Source: Hyphomicrobium sp. CS1BSMeth3 (GTDB lineage: Bacteria > Pseudomonadota > Alphaproteobacteria > Rhizobiales > Hyphomicrobiaceae). Taken from it: DNA of 64,000 nucleotides. A model generated the notes under the pieces. The model was given only the letters and a program-made list of their open reading frames with translations. It was not told the origin of the DNA and searched no databases. The stretch spans positions 992,001 to 1,056,000 of the forward strand of contig NZ_FPEI01000005.1 of assembly GCF_900117415.1 (NCBI RefSeq), read 5' to 3'. Of this stretch, positions 12,372 to 22,221 are shown piece after piece; position 1 is the stretch's first letter; each line of letters begins with the position of its first letter. Made by a program: the position numbers and the translations under genes.

Positions 12372-14048
12372 CTAGAACAGACCTTCGATCTGGCCAGCCT
12401 CGTTGAAGCGGATCGTCTCCGATGCGGGGACCTTGGGCAGGCCCGGCATGGTCATGATCTCACCGCAGATGGCGACCACGAAGCCGGCGCCGGCGGAGAG
12501 CCTGACCTCGCGGATCGGCACTACGTGATCGACCGGCGCGCCGCGCAGGTTGGGATCCGTCGTGAACGAGTACTGCGTCTTCGCCACGCAGATGGGAAGA
12601 TTGCCGTAGCCCATATCCTCCCAGGTCTTGAGCTGATCGCGCACGCTCTTGTCGGCCGCGACGCTACCGGCGCGATAGATCTTCTTCGCGATCGTCTCGA
12701 CCTTCTGGAACAGGCCCAGCTCGTCCGGATAGAGCGGCGCGAACTTCGAGGTGCCGCCGTCGGCGATCTCGACGACGCGGCGCGCCAGCGCTTCGATGCC
12801 CTTCGAGCCCTGTGCCCAATGCTTGCAGAGGAAGGCCTCCGAGCCCTGCGCTTTGGCGTACTCCTGCACGGCGGCGATTTCCGCTTCGGTATCGGAAATG
12901 AAGTGGTTGATCGCGACCACCGCGGGTACGCCGAAGCCCTTAACATTCTCGATGTGGCGGCCGAGGTTGGCGAGGCCCTTCTTGACGGCCTCGACGTTCT
13001 CCGTGCCGAGGTCCTCGCGCTTCACGCCGCCGTTCATCTTGAGCGCGCGGACGGTCGCGACGATCACGGCCGCGGCCGGGTTGAGGCCGGCTTTGCGGCA
13101 CTTGATGTCGAAGAACTTCTCGGCGCCGAGGTCCGCACCGAAACCCGCTTCCGTGACGACGTAGTCGGCGAGCTTGAGCGCGGTCTTCGTCGCGACGACG
13201 GAGTTACAGCCGTGCGCGATGTTCGCGAACGGACCGCCGTGGATGAAGGCCGGGTTGTTCTCGAGCGTCTGCACGAGGTTCGGCTGCATGGCCTGCGCGA
13301 GCAGCACGGTCATGGCGCCGTTGGCCTTGATGTCGCGCGCGTAGACCGGGCTGCGGTCGCGGCGGTAGGCGATGATGATATCGCCGAGGCGCTTCTCGAG
13401 ATCCGCGATGTCCGTGGCGAGGCACAGGATGGCCATCACTTCGGAGGCGACGGTGATGTCGAAGCCCGCTTCGCGCGGGAAGCCGTTCGCGACGCCGCCG
13501 AGCGAGCAGACGATCTCGCGCAGCGCCCGGTCGTTCATGTCCATGACGCGGCGCCAGGCGACGCGGCGCGTGTCGATGTTCTGTGCGTTGCCCCAGTAGA
13601 TGTGATTGTCGATCAGCGCCGAGAGCAGGTTGTGCGCGCTCGTGATCGCATGGAAGTCGCCCGTGAAGTGGAGGTTGATGTCCTCCATGGGCACGACCTG
13701 GGCATAGCCGCCGCCGGCTGCGCCACCCTTCATGCCGAAGCAGGGGCCGAGCGAGGGCTCGCGCAGGCAGATGGCCGCCTTCTTGCCGATCGCGTTGAGG
13801 CCGTCGCCGAGGCCGACGGTGGTGGTGGTCTTGCCTTCGCCCGCAGGTGTCGGGTTGATCGCGGTGACGAGGATCAGCTTGCCGTCCTTGCGGCTCTCCA
13901 GCGACTTGATGAATTCGGCCGAGACCTTCGCCTTGTCGTGGCCGAAGGGAAGAAGGTGCTCGCTGCCGATGCCGAGGCGGGATCCGATCTCCTGGATCGG
14001 CTTCTTTTTCGCTTCGCGGGCAATTTCGATGTCGGACTTTACGGCCAT
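12372..14048 (-). CDS. fhs: formate-tetrahydrofolate ligase
   Basis: A 558-residue protein of normal family length with the nucleotide-binding stretch [20 protein letters not shown] (near residues 64-83) and the conserved [20 protein letters not shown]. It makes 10-formyl-THF from formate, THF and ATP in the cytosol. It is the last gene of a minus-strand series that encodes oxalate breakdown to formyl-CoA and formate, so it plausibly captures the formate produced. The gap to the upstream formyltransferase-like gene is 129 bp. Confidence 0.96.
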   Translation of the reverse strand: MAVKSDIEIAREAKKKPIQEIGSRLGIGSEHLLPFGHDKAKVSAEFIKSLESRKDGKLILVTAINPTPAGEGKTTTTVGLGDGLNAIGKKAAICLREPSLGPCFGMKGGAAGGGYAQVVPMEDINLHFTGDFHAITSAHNLLSALIDNHIYWGNAQNIDTRRVAWRRVMDMNDRALREIVCSLGGVANGFPREAGFDITVASEVMAILCLATDIADLEKRLGDIIIAYRRDRSPVYARDIKANGAMTVLLAQAMQPNLVQTLENNPAFIHGGPFANIAHGCNSVVATKTALKLADYVVTEAGFGADLGAEKFFDIKCRKAGLNPAAAVIVATVRALKMNGGVKREDLGTENVEAVKKGLANLGRHIENVKGFGVPAVVAINHFISDTEAEIAAVQEYAKAQGSEAFLCKHWAQGSKGIEALARRVVEIADGGTSKFAPLYPDELGLFQKVETIAKKIYRAGSVAADKSVRDQLKTWEDMGYGNLPICVAKTQYSFTTDPNLRGAPVDHVVPIREVRLSAGAGFVVAICGEIMTMPGLPKVPASETIRFNEAGQIEGLF

Positions 14049-14177
14049 GGTGGGCTCCAGCGGATGGGCGTTTGCGGCGTGCGCTCGGGCCGATCTCTGT
14101 GACCTGACGCGCGTCTCTTGTGTTTCGCCTAGCCATCGGACGCGAGGCTCTGCCGCGTCCGTCGGCGCGCTGTGAAA

Positions 14178-15113
14178 TCAGGCGGATGCTTTGGGCTGTG
14201 GTGCCGAGCAGACATCGCCGACCGCAAGGCCGACGGATTTCGCCCATTCGGCCGCCCCGATCTTCTTCGTGTCGGGGGCCTTGACGCGCTTTGCGAGGAT
14301 CGCGCCGCCACTGCCGGCAATGGTGATGCCTTCATCCGAGATGGCGATCACCTCACCGGGCTTGCCGCTGCCGCTCGTGCGCGCGGCATCGTAGATGTCG
14401 AGCTTGGCGCCTTTCAGCGTGGTCCAGGCGCCGGGCGCCGGGTTCGCCGCGCGAATGATATTGTAGACATCCGCGACGGGCTTCGACCAATCGAGCTCGG
14501 CAAGATCCTTCTTGAACCAGCTCTCGTAGGAGCCGGCGGCGAGGTCCTGCTTGTGCTTGAGCATGACGCCGGCTTTGACGAGGTCGAGGCCCTCCATCAT
14601 GGCGTCGACGCCCATGGGGAAGAGCTTCTTGAAGTAGACGTCGCCGAGCGTCTCGTCGGGGCCGACCTCGACGGACTTCTGGATGAGGACCGGGCCTTCG
14701 TCCAGGCCCTCGTCGGGCCAGAAGATGGTGAGGCCGGTGCGCGTCTTGCCCATGGCGATCGGCCAGTTGATCGACGAAGGGCCGCGGTGCGCCGGCAGCA
14801 GCGAGGGATGGTACTGGAACGTGCCGAGGCGCGGCGCATCGAGCACCGGCTGCGGCACGAACAGCAGGACGTAGGCCATGAGGCAGACGTCCGCGTTGAA
14901 GGACTTCATGAGCTCGAGGGCCTCGGGCGTCTTCCAGCTCTTCGGCTGGTGGACGGGTAGGCCCTTCTCATTCGCGAAAGTCTTCAGCGGGTCTTCCGGG
15001 CGGCCGGCCTTGTCTGGCGCGCAGCACACGGCCACGACGTTCTCACCGCGCTCGAGCAGCTTCTCGAGTACGGCCTTTCCGAAGGCCTCCTGGCCATGGA
15101 CGACGATACGCAT
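14178..15113 (-). CDS. stand-alone 10-formyl-THF hydrolase/formyltransferase-like protein
   Basis: A 311-residue formyltransferase-fold protein. It resembles the N-terminal domain of 10-formyl-THF dehydrogenase (ALDH1L1) more than Fmt or PurN: HPSLLPAHRGPSSINW carries the predicted catalytic His102, and FWPDEGLDEG carries Asp138, the same 36-residue spacing as His106/Asp142 of ALDH1L1. A C-terminal Fmt-like domain follows (PGAWTTLKGAKL). It sits between frc and fhs. Possible roles are hydrolysis of 10-formyl-THF or transfer of a formyl group between folate and an acceptor such as CoA. The second is speculation from context. It could simply be annotated as methionyl-tRNA formyltransferase, but it is too divergent for the canonical role. 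Confidence 0.75.
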   Translation of the reverse strand: MRIVVHGQEAFGKAVLEKLLERGENVVAVCCAPDKAGRPEDPLKTFANEKGLPVHQPKSWKTPEALELMKSFNADVCLMAYVLLFVPQPVLDAPRLGTFQYHPSLLPAHRGPSSINWPIAMGKTRTGLTIFWPDEGLDEGPVLIQKSVEVGPDETLGDVYFKKLFPMGVDAMMEGLDLVKAGVMLKHKQDLAAGSYESWFKKDLAELDWSKPVADVYNIIRAANPAPGAWTTLKGAKLDIYDAARTSGSGKPGEVIAISDEGITIAGSGGAILAKRVKAPDTKKIGAAEWAKSVGLAVGDVCSAPQPKASA

Positions 15114-15206
15114 CGCTTATGTTCTCTCCCTGGTCCCGCATTGCACTCACGAGCACGCGGGTTTCATTCTCGCATTGATTGCACGCGACGATGTCAGCTC
15201 TTCTTC

Positions 15207-16484
15207 CTACTCCGCCGCTGCACGCTTCTGCGGCGGCTCGGTGGCGCCGGAGGCCTTGATCGATGCGACCTCATCGGCCGAGTAGCCGAGTACATCGCGC
15301 AGCACCTCCTCGGTGTGCTCGCCGAGCAGCGGCGAGCGCTTCACGTCGGCAGGCGAGTCCGACAGCTTGATCGGATTGCCGACCGAGAGGTACTTGCCGC
15401 GCTTTGGATGATCGACCTCGACGACGGTGCCGGTTGCGCGCAGTGACTGGTCCTCGGCGAGCTCCTTCATGGAAAGGATCGGCCCGCACGGGATGTCGAA
15501 CTCATTGAGGATGTCCATGGCCTCGAACTTGGTCTTGGTCATGGTCCACTGCTCGATGCGCTCGAAGATCTGGTTGAGGCGCGGCAGGCGGGCTTTCGGC
15601 GTCGCGAAATTGGGATCGGTCTTCCAGGTCGGCTCGCCGATCACGTCGCAGATCTTCTCCCAGACGGGCGCCTGCGTGATGAAATAGATGTAGGCATCGG
15701 GATCGCCTTCCCAGCCCTTGCACTTCAGAATGCGGCCGGGCTGGCCACCACCCGAGTCATTGCCGGCGCGCGGCGTCGCGGAGCCGAATGGCACGCCCTC
15801 GCCGAACTGGCTGTACTCGGTGAGCGGACCGTGCGCGAGGCGCTGCTGGTCGCGCAGCTTCACGCGGCAGAGATTGAGCACGCCGTCCTGCATGGCGCAG
15901 GTCACGCGCTGGCCCTTGCCCGAGTGCGTGCGCTGGAAGAGCGCGGTCACGATGCCGAGGGCGAGGTGCAGGCCCGTGCCGCTGTCGCCGATCTGCGCGC
16001 CCGTGACGAGCGGCAGGCCATCACGGAAGCCGGTCGTCGAGGCGGCGCCGCCCGTGCACTGCGCGACGTTCTCGTAGACCTTGCAATCTTCGTACGGCCC
16101 CGGACCGAAGCCCTTGATCGAGGCAACGATCATGCGCGGATTGAGCTTTTGGATGGTCTCCCAGGGGAAGCCCATGCGGTCGAGCACGCCGGGTCCGAAA
16201 TTCTCGACGAGCACGTCGCACGTCTTGATCAGCCGCTCGAGCACTTCCTTGCCCGTCTTGTTCTTCGTATCGAGCGTGATCGAGCGCTTGTTGTGGTTCA
16301 GCATCGTGAAATAGAGGCTGTCCGCGTTCGGCACGTCCATGAGCTGGCCGCGCGTGATGTCGCCCGTGCCGGGCCGTTCGACCTTGATCACGTCGGCGCC
16401 GAACCACGCGAGGAGCTGCGTGCACGTCGGCCCGGACTGGACGTGCGTGAAGTCGAGAATGCGAACGCCTTCGAGCGCTTTCAT
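15207..16484 (-). CDS. frc: formyl-CoA:oxalate CoA-transferase
   Basis: A 425-residue class III CoA transferase (CaiB/BaiF family). The N-terminus [19 protein letters not shown] and the catalytic-Asp motif GDSGTG (Asp near 167, equivalent to Asp169 of the Oxalobacter enzyme) match formyl-CoA transferase. It moves CoA from formyl-CoA to oxalate, giving oxalyl-CoA and formate. The gene starts 11 bp after the oxalyl-CoA decarboxylase stop, the classical oxc-frc pairing, which supports the specific assignment over a generic family III transferase. Confidence 0.92.
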   Translation of the reverse strand: MKALEGVRILDFTHVQSGPTCTQLLAWFGADVIKVERPGTGDITRGQLMDVPNADSLYFTMLNHNKRSITLDTKNKTGKEVLERLIKTCDVLVENFGPGVLDRMGFPWETIQKLNPRMIVASIKGFGPGPYEDCKVYENVAQCTGGAASTTGFRDGLPLVTGAQIGDSGTGLHLALGIVTALFQRTHSGKGQRVTCAMQDGVLNLCRVKLRDQQRLAHGPLTEYSQFGEGVPFGSATPRAGNDSGGGQPGRILKCKGWEGDPDAYIYFITQAPVWEKICDVIGEPTWKTDPNFATPKARLPRLNQIFERIEQWTMTKTKFEAMDILNEFDIPCGPILSMKELAEDQSLRATGTVVEVDHPKRGKYLSVGNPIKLSDSPADVKRSPLLGEHTEEVLRDVLGYSADEVASIKASGATEPPQKRAAAE

Positions 16485-16495
16485 GGTGCCCTCCC

Positions 16496-18232
16496 TTACT
16501 TCTTCTTGAGTGCGCTTTGCGGATTGAGATTGCCGATGCGGCCGCTTTCGCTGCCGGCAGCGGGGTCGATAACAGCGTTGATGAGCGTGGGCTTGCCGGA
16601 GTCCATCGCCGCGTTCACGGCGCGGCGCAGCTCGTCGGGCGTCGTCGCGTTCACGCCGACGCCGCCGAAGGCCTCCATCATCTTGTCGTAGCGCGAGCCC
16701 TTGACGAACACGGTCGTTGCCGGATCGTCGTTGGCCTTGTTCACGTCCGTGCCGCGGTAGATGCCGTCATTGTTGAAGATGACGATGCAGACCGGCAGCT
16801 TGTAGCGGGCGATCGTCTCGACCTCCATGCCCGAGAAGCCGAAGGCGCTGTCGCCCTCGACGGCAAGCACGGGCTTGCCCGTCTCGATGGCGGCCGCAAT
16901 GGCATAGCCCATGCCGATGCCCATGACGCCCCACGTTCCGACGTCGATGCGCTTTCTCGGCTGGTAGATGTCGATGATGCCGCGTGCGAGATCGAGCGTG
17001 TTCGCGCCTTCGTTCACGAGGATCGCGTCGGGGCGCTCCTTGATGACCGTGCGCAGCACGCCGAGCGCGCCGTGGTAGTCCATCGGGTTGTTGTTGTTCA
17101 TGAGGCGCGGCGCCATCTTGGCCACGTTCTCATCGCGCTTCTTGGCGACGGCGCCCGTCCAGTCCGCCGGCGGCGCCGTCCAGTTCGTGTCCATGCCGTT
17201 GAGCAGCGCCGTCACGCACGAGCCGATGTCGCCGACGACCGGCGCCACGATCTCGATGTTCGAGTCCATCTCGCGCGGCTCGATGTCGATCTGGATGAAC
17301 TTCTTCGGTGCGTCGCCCCAGGTCTTGCCCTTGCCGTGCGAGAGCAGCCAGTTGAGGCGCGCGCCGATCAGCATGACGACGTCGCTGTCCTTGAGCACCG
17401 TCGAGCGCGCAGCGCCCGCGCACAGCGGATGCGTGTCCGGCAGCAGGCCCTTGCCCATGCTCATCGGCAGGAAGGGAACACCGCTCTTCTCGACGAAAGT
17501 GCGGATCGCGTCATCGGCCTGCGCATAAGCCGCGCCCTTGCCGAGGATGATGAGGGGCTTCTTCGCGCTCTTGAGCACGTCGAGTGCGCGCTTGATCGAG
17601 TCGGGTGCCGGGATCTGCGCCGGCGCGGGATCGATGACCTTCACGAGCGATTTGCGGCCCGCCTCGGCATTCATGACCTGGCCGAAGAGCTTGGCCGGCA
17701 GATCTAGATAGACGCCGCCGGGGCGCCCCGAGACGGCGGAGCGGATCGCGCGCGCAATGCCGATGCCGATGTCCTGCGCGTGCAGGACGCGATAGGCGGC
17801 CTTGCAGAGCGGCTTCGCGATCGCGAGCTGGTCCATCTCCTCGTAGTCGCCCTGCTGGAGATCGACGATCTCGCGCTCGGACGAACCAGAAATGAGGATC
17901 ATCGGAAAGCAGTTCGTCGTCGCGTGGGCGAGCGCGGTGAGGCCATTGAGGAAGCCCGGCGCCGAGACGGTGAGGCAGATGCCGGGCTTCTTCGTCAGGA
18001 ATCCCGCGATCGACGCCGCGTAGCCCGCGTTCTGCTCGTGGCGGAAGGAGATGACGCGGATGCCCGCCGCCTGCGCCATGCGGCCGAAATCGGTGATCGG
18101 AATGCCCGGCACGCCGTAGATGGTGTCGAGGCCGTTGAGCTTCAGCGCATCGATGATGAGATTGAAGCCGTCGGTCAGCTCCTCCTCGCCTGCGGACACT
18201 TTGGTCTCAGCGCTTTGTGCTGTTGCAGACAT
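16496..18232 (-). CDS. oxc: oxalyl-CoA decarboxylase
   Basis: A 578-residue ThDP enzyme. The activating Glu lies in [10 protein letters not shown] and the ThDP-binding motif runs from GDS (about residue 460) to NND (about 487). [13 protein letters not shown] near the N-terminus is characteristic of oxalyl-CoA decarboxylases. The start at 18232 was chosen because a GGAAGGAAG ribosome site lies just upstream; the frame stays open further upstream, but that sequence is not family-like. The enzyme converts oxalyl-CoA to formyl-CoA and CO2. It lies 71 bp downstream of a GntR regulator and directly precedes frc. Confidence 0.94.
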   Translation of the reverse strand: MSATAQSAETKVSAGEEELTDGFNLIIDALKLNGLDTIYGVPGIPITDFGRMAQAAGIRVISFRHEQNAGYAASIAGFLTKKPGICLTVSAPGFLNGLTALAHATTNCFPMILISGSSEREIVDLQQGDYEEMDQLAIAKPLCKAAYRVLHAQDIGIGIARAIRSAVSGRPGGVYLDLPAKLFGQVMNAEAGRKSLVKVIDPAPAQIPAPDSIKRALDVLKSAKKPLIILGKGAAYAQADDAIRTFVEKSGVPFLPMSMGKGLLPDTHPLCAGAARSTVLKDSDVVMLIGARLNWLLSHGKGKTWGDAPKKFIQIDIEPREMDSNIEIVAPVVGDIGSCVTALLNGMDTNWTAPPADWTGAVAKKRDENVAKMAPRLMNNNNPMDYHGALGVLRTVIKERPDAILVNEGANTLDLARGIIDIYQPRKRIDVGTWGVMGIGMGYAIAAAIETGKPVLAVEGDSAFGFSGMEVETIARYKLPVCIVIFNNDGIYRGTDVNKANDDPATTVFVKGSRYDKMMEAFGGVGVNATTPDELRRAVNAAMDSGKPTLINAVIDPAAGSESGRIGNLNPQSALKKK

Positions 18233-18246
18233 TTCGCTTCCTTCCC

Positions 18247-18259
18247 ACGCAATTTGCGT
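18247..18259. promoter_or_regulatory. inverted repeat in the oxc leader
   Basis: ACGCAA-T-TTGCGT is a perfect 6-bp inverted repeat with a single central base, 15-27 nt upstream of the oxc start codon. It lies between the GntR gene and oxc and overlaps the region where a regulator could block transcription or ribosome access. No family can be named. It could also be chance. Confidence 0.3.
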
Positions 18260-18303
18260 ACTTTGTTGATCTGATTTTGTTTGGACCGGCCCGCCCCGGG
18301 GCC

Positions 18304-19008
18304 TCAGACGATGTTCACGAAGCGCTCGACGTGTTCGCGCAGCTTCAACGTGTGCTCGCGCACGAGCCGCTCTGCTTTTTCCGTGTCGCGGGCTTCGAGC
18401 GCTGCAACGATCTCCTTGTGGTCGACGATCGAACGACGGGCGCGGTCGTCCTCGAAGATCGTGCGCTGGCGGATGGCGCGGACATGGAAGAACAGGCTCT
18501 CCGTCATCTCGGCAATGAGGCCGCATTTGCCGAGCCTGATGATCGCCTGATGGAAGCGGATGTTGGCGTCCGAGTACTCGCCCATCTTCGCCGCGACCTT
18601 GTCAGTCGAGAAGCTGTCGACGAGCTCGTGCAGGCTCGCGATCTCCTCGTCCGTGGCTTCCTTGGTCGCAAGCCGGGCGGCCATGCTCTCGAGCGCCGCC
18701 CAGACCGTGATCATCTCGAGGATCTCGGCCTTCGTCCGTCGCACGATGAAGATGCCTTTGCGCGGCACGATGCGCACGAGGCCTTCCGAATCGAGCTGCG
18801 CGAGCGCTTCTCTCAGCGGCGTGCGCGACACGCCGAAGCGCGCCGAGAGATCGCGCTCGTCGAGCTTGAGCTCGGCATTGTCGTCGTAGATGTTCATGCG
18901 CAGGATCGCCGACTTGAGCGCGGCATAGGCCTTCGCCTTGAGGCTCAGGCTTTCGACGATCGGTGCAATTCTGATCTGAGTATCTGACAAGAGCTCACCC
19001 CTGAGCAT
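18304..19008 (-). CDS. GntR-family regulator, FCD/FadR subfamily
   Basis: About 234 residues. The N-terminal winged helix has the GntR signature ([21 protein letters not shown], then [13 protein letters not shown]). The C-terminal part is an all-helical FCD ligand domain with metal-site histidines ([13 protein letters not shown]). The frame runs further upstream but without family similarity. ATG 19008 is taken as start; TTG at 18990 is a good alternative because AGGGGTGAG precedes it. The gene heads the oxc-frc series and is divergent from tctA. TGGTATRC sites upstream are likely its operators. The ligand may be oxalate or a CoA ester (inference). Confidence 0.9.
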   Translation of the reverse strand: MLRGELLSDTQIRIAPIVESLSLKAKAYAALKSAILRMNIYDDNAELKLDERDLSARFGVSRTPLREALAQLDSEGLVRIVPRKGIFIVRRTKAEILEMITVWAALESMAARLATKEATDEEIASLHELVDSFSTDKVAAKMGEYSDANIRFHQAIIRLGKCGLIAEMTESLFFHVRAIRQRTIFEDDRARRSIVDHKEIVAALEARDTEKAERLVREHTLKLREHVERFVNIV

Positions 19009-19053
19009 CGAGCAAACTACGCGCGCCGAAGCCGCGCATCGGCGGCTGGTTCT

Positions 19054-19063
19054 TGGTATACCA
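19054..19063. promoter_or_regulatory. predicted GntR operator 1 (TGGTATACCA)
   Basis: A perfect 10-bp palindrome, TGGTATACCA, 46-55 bp upstream of the GntR gene start. It fits the TNGT...ACNA pattern known for FadR-subfamily regulators. Its position suits autoregulation. Confidence 0.6.
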
Positions 19064-19295
19064 TACGCCGAGTTCAGCGGCCTGGACAAGCCCTCTATCC
19101 CGCATGTGCGTTCGTTCGGGGCGTGAGGAAGCAAGGCCGTAAGAGCTTTGGTGACTTGAGCGCGGGACGGAAAGTCTTTTGACGTCGATGTTTTCTTGAA
19201 GCGGCGGCTCATGCGGCACCGCGCAATCCATCTTCTTCCGCGCCGTCTTCGCGCCTGCGTTGTGGCTTCTTGTCACGGCGGCGGAGAGGGGTATA

Positions 19296-19305
19296 TGGTA
19301 TGCCA
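19296..19305. promoter_or_regulatory. predicted GntR operator 2 (TGGTATGCCA)
   Basis: A near-palindrome, TGGTATGCCA, differing at one base from operator 1, about 168 bp upstream of tctA within an AT-rich stretch (around 19291-19316) that could hold the promoter. It would place the transporter under the same regulator. Confidence 0.5.
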
Positions 19306-19325
19306 AAATATATCATCTCCGAGTG

Positions 19326-19355
19326 CCTGATCACGAAATTCAATCGATGATCAGG
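19326..19355 (+). promoter_or_regulatory. stem-loop in the tctA 5' region
   Basis: CCTGATCA and TGATCAGG form a perfect 8-bp inverted repeat around a 14-nt loop, between operator 2 and the tctA start. If transcription begins upstream, it would sit in the mRNA leader. It could instead be a protein-binding site. Between this and the GTG at 19473 I see nothing else in the 464-bp intergenic region. Confidence 0.35.
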
Positions 19356-19472
19356 AAAATGATCTCGAGGATGAGCCCGCAACGACGGGCAGGGCGGGGA
19401 GCGAGGCGCCGGGGTCTCTGAACCAAGGACCTTCCCCGCACCAGGGCGGAACGCTAGGTGTGCGGAGGGAAT

Positions 19473-20981
19473 GTGGAAGAGGTCGCCTCTCTGATGCAGG
19501 GCTTCAGCATTGCGCTGACGCCCTATAATTTGGCTCTGATGTTCATCGGTATCGTCCTCGGGGTGATCATCGGTGTGCTGCCGGGCCTGGGTGGTGCGAA
19601 CGGCGTCGCCATCCTTCTCCCTCTCACCTTCACGATGCCGCCGACGTCGGCCATCATCATGCTCTCCTGCATCTATTGGGGAGCGCTGTTCGGCGGGGCG
19701 ATCACCTCGATCCTCTTCAATATCCCGGGCGAGCCCTGGTCGGTCGCGACGACCTTCGATGGGCACCCCATGGCCCGCAAGGGCCAGGCCGACGAGGCCT
19801 TGACCGCTGCCTTCACCTCCTCGTTCGTCGGCGCCTTCGTCGCGGTCGTCGTCATCACCTTCCTGGCGCCGATCATCGCGCGCTTCGCGCTCAAGTTCGG
19901 GCCAGCGGAGTTCTTCTCCGTCTTCTTCCTCACATTCGCGAGCTTTGTCGGCATGGGGCGCGGCAGTCCCTGGAAGACGGTCGCGGCCATGGCGCTCGGT
20001 TTCGCGCTCGCAGCCGTCGGCATGGATGGCGTCACCGGCCAGCTCCGCATGACCTTCGGATACGATCAGCTCCTCAATGGCTTCGACTTCCTGATCGCGG
20101 TGATCGGCCTCTTCGGTATCGGCGAGATCCTCTCGTCGATGGAGGACGGGCTCAAGTTCCAGGGATCGCAGGCGAAGCTGCGCCTGCGCGTCGTGCTGAC
20201 GACATGGAAGAAGCTGCTCGCGTACTGGTCGACCTCGATCCGCAGTTGCATCATCGGCTGCTGGATGGGCATCACGCCGGGCGGCGCGACGCCCGCGTCG
20301 TTCATGAGCTACGGCCTCGCCAAACGCATCTCGCCGCGCGGCAACAACTTCGGCAAGGGTGAGATCGAAGGCGTCGTGGCGCCGGAGACGGCGGCGCATG
20401 CCGCGGGCACCAGCGCCCTTCTGCCGATGCTGACGCTCGGCATTCCGGGCTCGCCGACGGCCGCAGTGCTGCTTGGCGGTCTGCTCATCTGGGGGCTTCA
20501 GCCCGGGCCGCTTCTGTTCGTCGAGCAGAAGGAATTCGTGTGGGGCCTGATCGCCTCGATGTACCTCGGCAATATCGTCGGTCTCATCGTCGTGCTGACG
20601 TGCGTGCCGTTCTTCGCGGCGATCCTGCGCGTGCCCTTCTCGATCATCGCGCCGGTGATTCTCGTGATCTGCGCGATCGGCGCCTACACCGTGAACAACA
20701 ACATGTTCGACGTCTGGATGATGCTGGTATTCGGCGTCGTCGGCTACGTCTTCAACAAGCTGCAGTATCCGCTCGCGCCGCTCGTGCTCGCGATCGTGCT
20801 CGGCGACAAGGCGGAGGAATCCTTCCGCCAGAGCATGCTGCTCTCGCAGGGAAGCCTCAACATCTTCTGGGCCAATCCTCTTGTGGCCTCGATCATGACG
20901 CTCGGTCTGCTGATGCTGCTGTGGCCGCTCGCGAGCTCGCTCAGGGCGCGCTTCGGTGCGTCGCGTTCGGCAACGGCTTAG
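19473..20981 (+). CDS. tripartite tricarboxylate transporter large permease, TctA-like
   Basis: About 502 residues, the usual TctA length, with roughly a dozen membrane segments and the family motif VLPGLGGANGVAILLPLTF. A second conserved motif, GITPGGATPASFMSYG, occurs mid-protein. The GTG at 19473 is preferred because GGAGGG precedes it at good spacing; GTG 19458 and ATG 19494 are alternatives. TctA is the channel of secondary carriers fed by a periplasmic binding protein. Divergent placement from the oxalate genes suggests a carboxylate such as oxalate as substrate (inference). Confidence 0.92.
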   Translation: MEEVASLMQGFSIALTPYNLALMFIGIVLGVIIGVLPGLGGANGVAILLPLTFTMPPTSAIIMLSCIYWGALFGGAITSILFNIPGEPWSVATTFDGHPMARKGQADEALTAAFTSSFVGAFVAVVVITFLAPIIARFALKFGPAEFFSVFFLTFASFVGMGRGSPWKTVAAMALGFALAAVGMDGVTGQLRMTFGYDQLLNGFDFLIAVIGLFGIGEILSSMEDGLKFQGSQAKLRLRVVLTTWKKLLAYWSTSIRSCIIGCWMGITPGGATPASFMSYGLAKRISPRGNNFGKGEIEGVVAPETAAHAAGTSALLPMLTLGIPGSPTAAVLLGGLLIWGLQPGPLLFVEQKEFVWGLIASMYLGNIVGLIVVLTCVPFFAAILRVPFSIIAPVILVICAIGAYTVNNNMFDVWMMLVFGVVGYVFNKLQYPLAPLVLAIVLGDKAEESFRQSMLLSQGSLNIFWANPLVASIMTLGLLMLLWPLASSLRARFGASRSATA

Positions 20982-21093
20982 AGAGCGCCCACAGCGTACG
21001 TCCAGCCGGGCGCTCTGAGCATTGCGCTATTCCGCCTCCGGGACTGGGGCGGCAAGAAAGCCTCACAAACGGAGGCGGGTGAAACGGAGGAAA

Positions 21094-22128
21094 ATGGCAA
21101 TGCACTTTCGACGCACGATGTTGAGGCGCGGACTTGCCGGAGCCGTTCTGGCCAGCGCGGCGCTGCTCACCGGCGCCGCCTTACCGGCTCAGGCGTGGGA
21201 GCCGACCAAGCAGGTGACGTTCATCATCCCTGCCGGCACAGGCGGCGGCGCCGACCAGATGGCGCGGTTCATCCAGGGCGTCGTCGGCAAGCACAATCTC
21301 ATGAAGCAGCCCGTCGTCGTCATCAACAAGGCGGGCGGGGCCGGCGCGGAAGGCTTCCTCGAGGTCAAGAAGAGCAAGGGTGATGCGCACCAGATCATCA
21401 TCACGCTCTCGAACCTCTTCACCACGCCGCTGGCGACCGGCGTGCCCTTCAACTGGAAGGACATGACGCCCGTTGCGATGCTGGCGCTCGACCAGTTCAT
21501 CCTCTGGGTGAACAGCGACACGCCGTACAAGACCGCCAAGGACTACATCGAAGCCGTGAAGGCCGGCGACGACAAGAAGTTCAAGATGGGCGGCACGGGC
21601 TCCAAGCAGGAGGACCAGATCATCACGGTGGCGCTCGAGGGCGTGACCGGCGGCAGGAAGTTCACCTATGTGCCGTTTGCCGGCGGTGGCGCGGTCGCCG
21701 TGCAGCTTGTCGGCAAGCACGTGGATTCGACGGTCAACAATCCTATCGAGGCCGTCGCGCAGTGGCGTGCGGGTTCGCTGCGCCCGCTCTGCATCTTCGA
21801 CGACAAGCGCAGCACCTACACGACGAAAGTGACGGGCGCGATGGCATGGTCCGACATCCCGACCTGCAAGGAGTCGGGCGTCAATGTGGACTACCAGATG
21901 CTGCGCGGCATCTTCATGCCGGCCGGCGTCACCAAGGACCAAGTCGCGTTCTACGTCGATCTTTTCAAGAAGGTGCGCGAGACGCCCGACTGGAAGGAGT
22001 TCATGGAGAAAGGCGCCTTCAACAACACGTTCATGGCCGGTGACGAGTATGCCAAGTGGGTCGAAGCGGCGGAGAAGCGCCACTACGAGCTCATGAAGTC
22101 TGCGGGCTTCCTGGCAGCCGGAAAATAA
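21094..22128 (+). CDS. tripartite tricarboxylate transporter binding protein, TctC-like
   Basis: About 344 residues with a twin-arginine-like or Sec signal (RRGLAGAVLASAALLTGAALPAQA) and the TctC/Bug-family opening of the mature chain (TFIIPAGTGGGADQMAR). The start at 21094 follows CGGAGGAAA; the longer open frame upstream lacks a ribosome site. It would capture a carboxylate in the periplasm and deliver it to TctA/TctB. It lies between tctA and tctB, a less common order than tctC-tctB-tctA. Confidence 0.92.
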   Translation: MAMHFRRTMLRRGLAGAVLASAALLTGAALPAQAWEPTKQVTFIIPAGTGGGADQMARFIQGVVGKHNLMKQPVVVINKAGGAGAEGFLEVKKSKGDAHQIIITLSNLFTTPLATGVPFNWKDMTPVAMLALDQFILWVNSDTPYKTAKDYIEAVKAGDDKKFKMGGTGSKQEDQIITVALEGVTGGRKFTYVPFAGGGAVAVQLVGKHVDSTVNNPIEAVAQWRAGSLRPLCIFDDKRSTYTTKVTGAMAWSDIPTCKESGVNVDYQMLRGIFMPAGVTKDQVAFYVDLFKKVRETPDWKEFMEKGAFNNTFMAGDEYAKWVEAAEKRHYELMKSAGFLAAGK

Positions 22129-22221
22129 AAATAAACACGCGGGGCGCGCGCTCAGCCCTGCCGCAGGCCTTCGCGCCGAACACACGTCGCGAAGGCCTCT
22201 GAGATGTGAGGGAGAAAGGCA

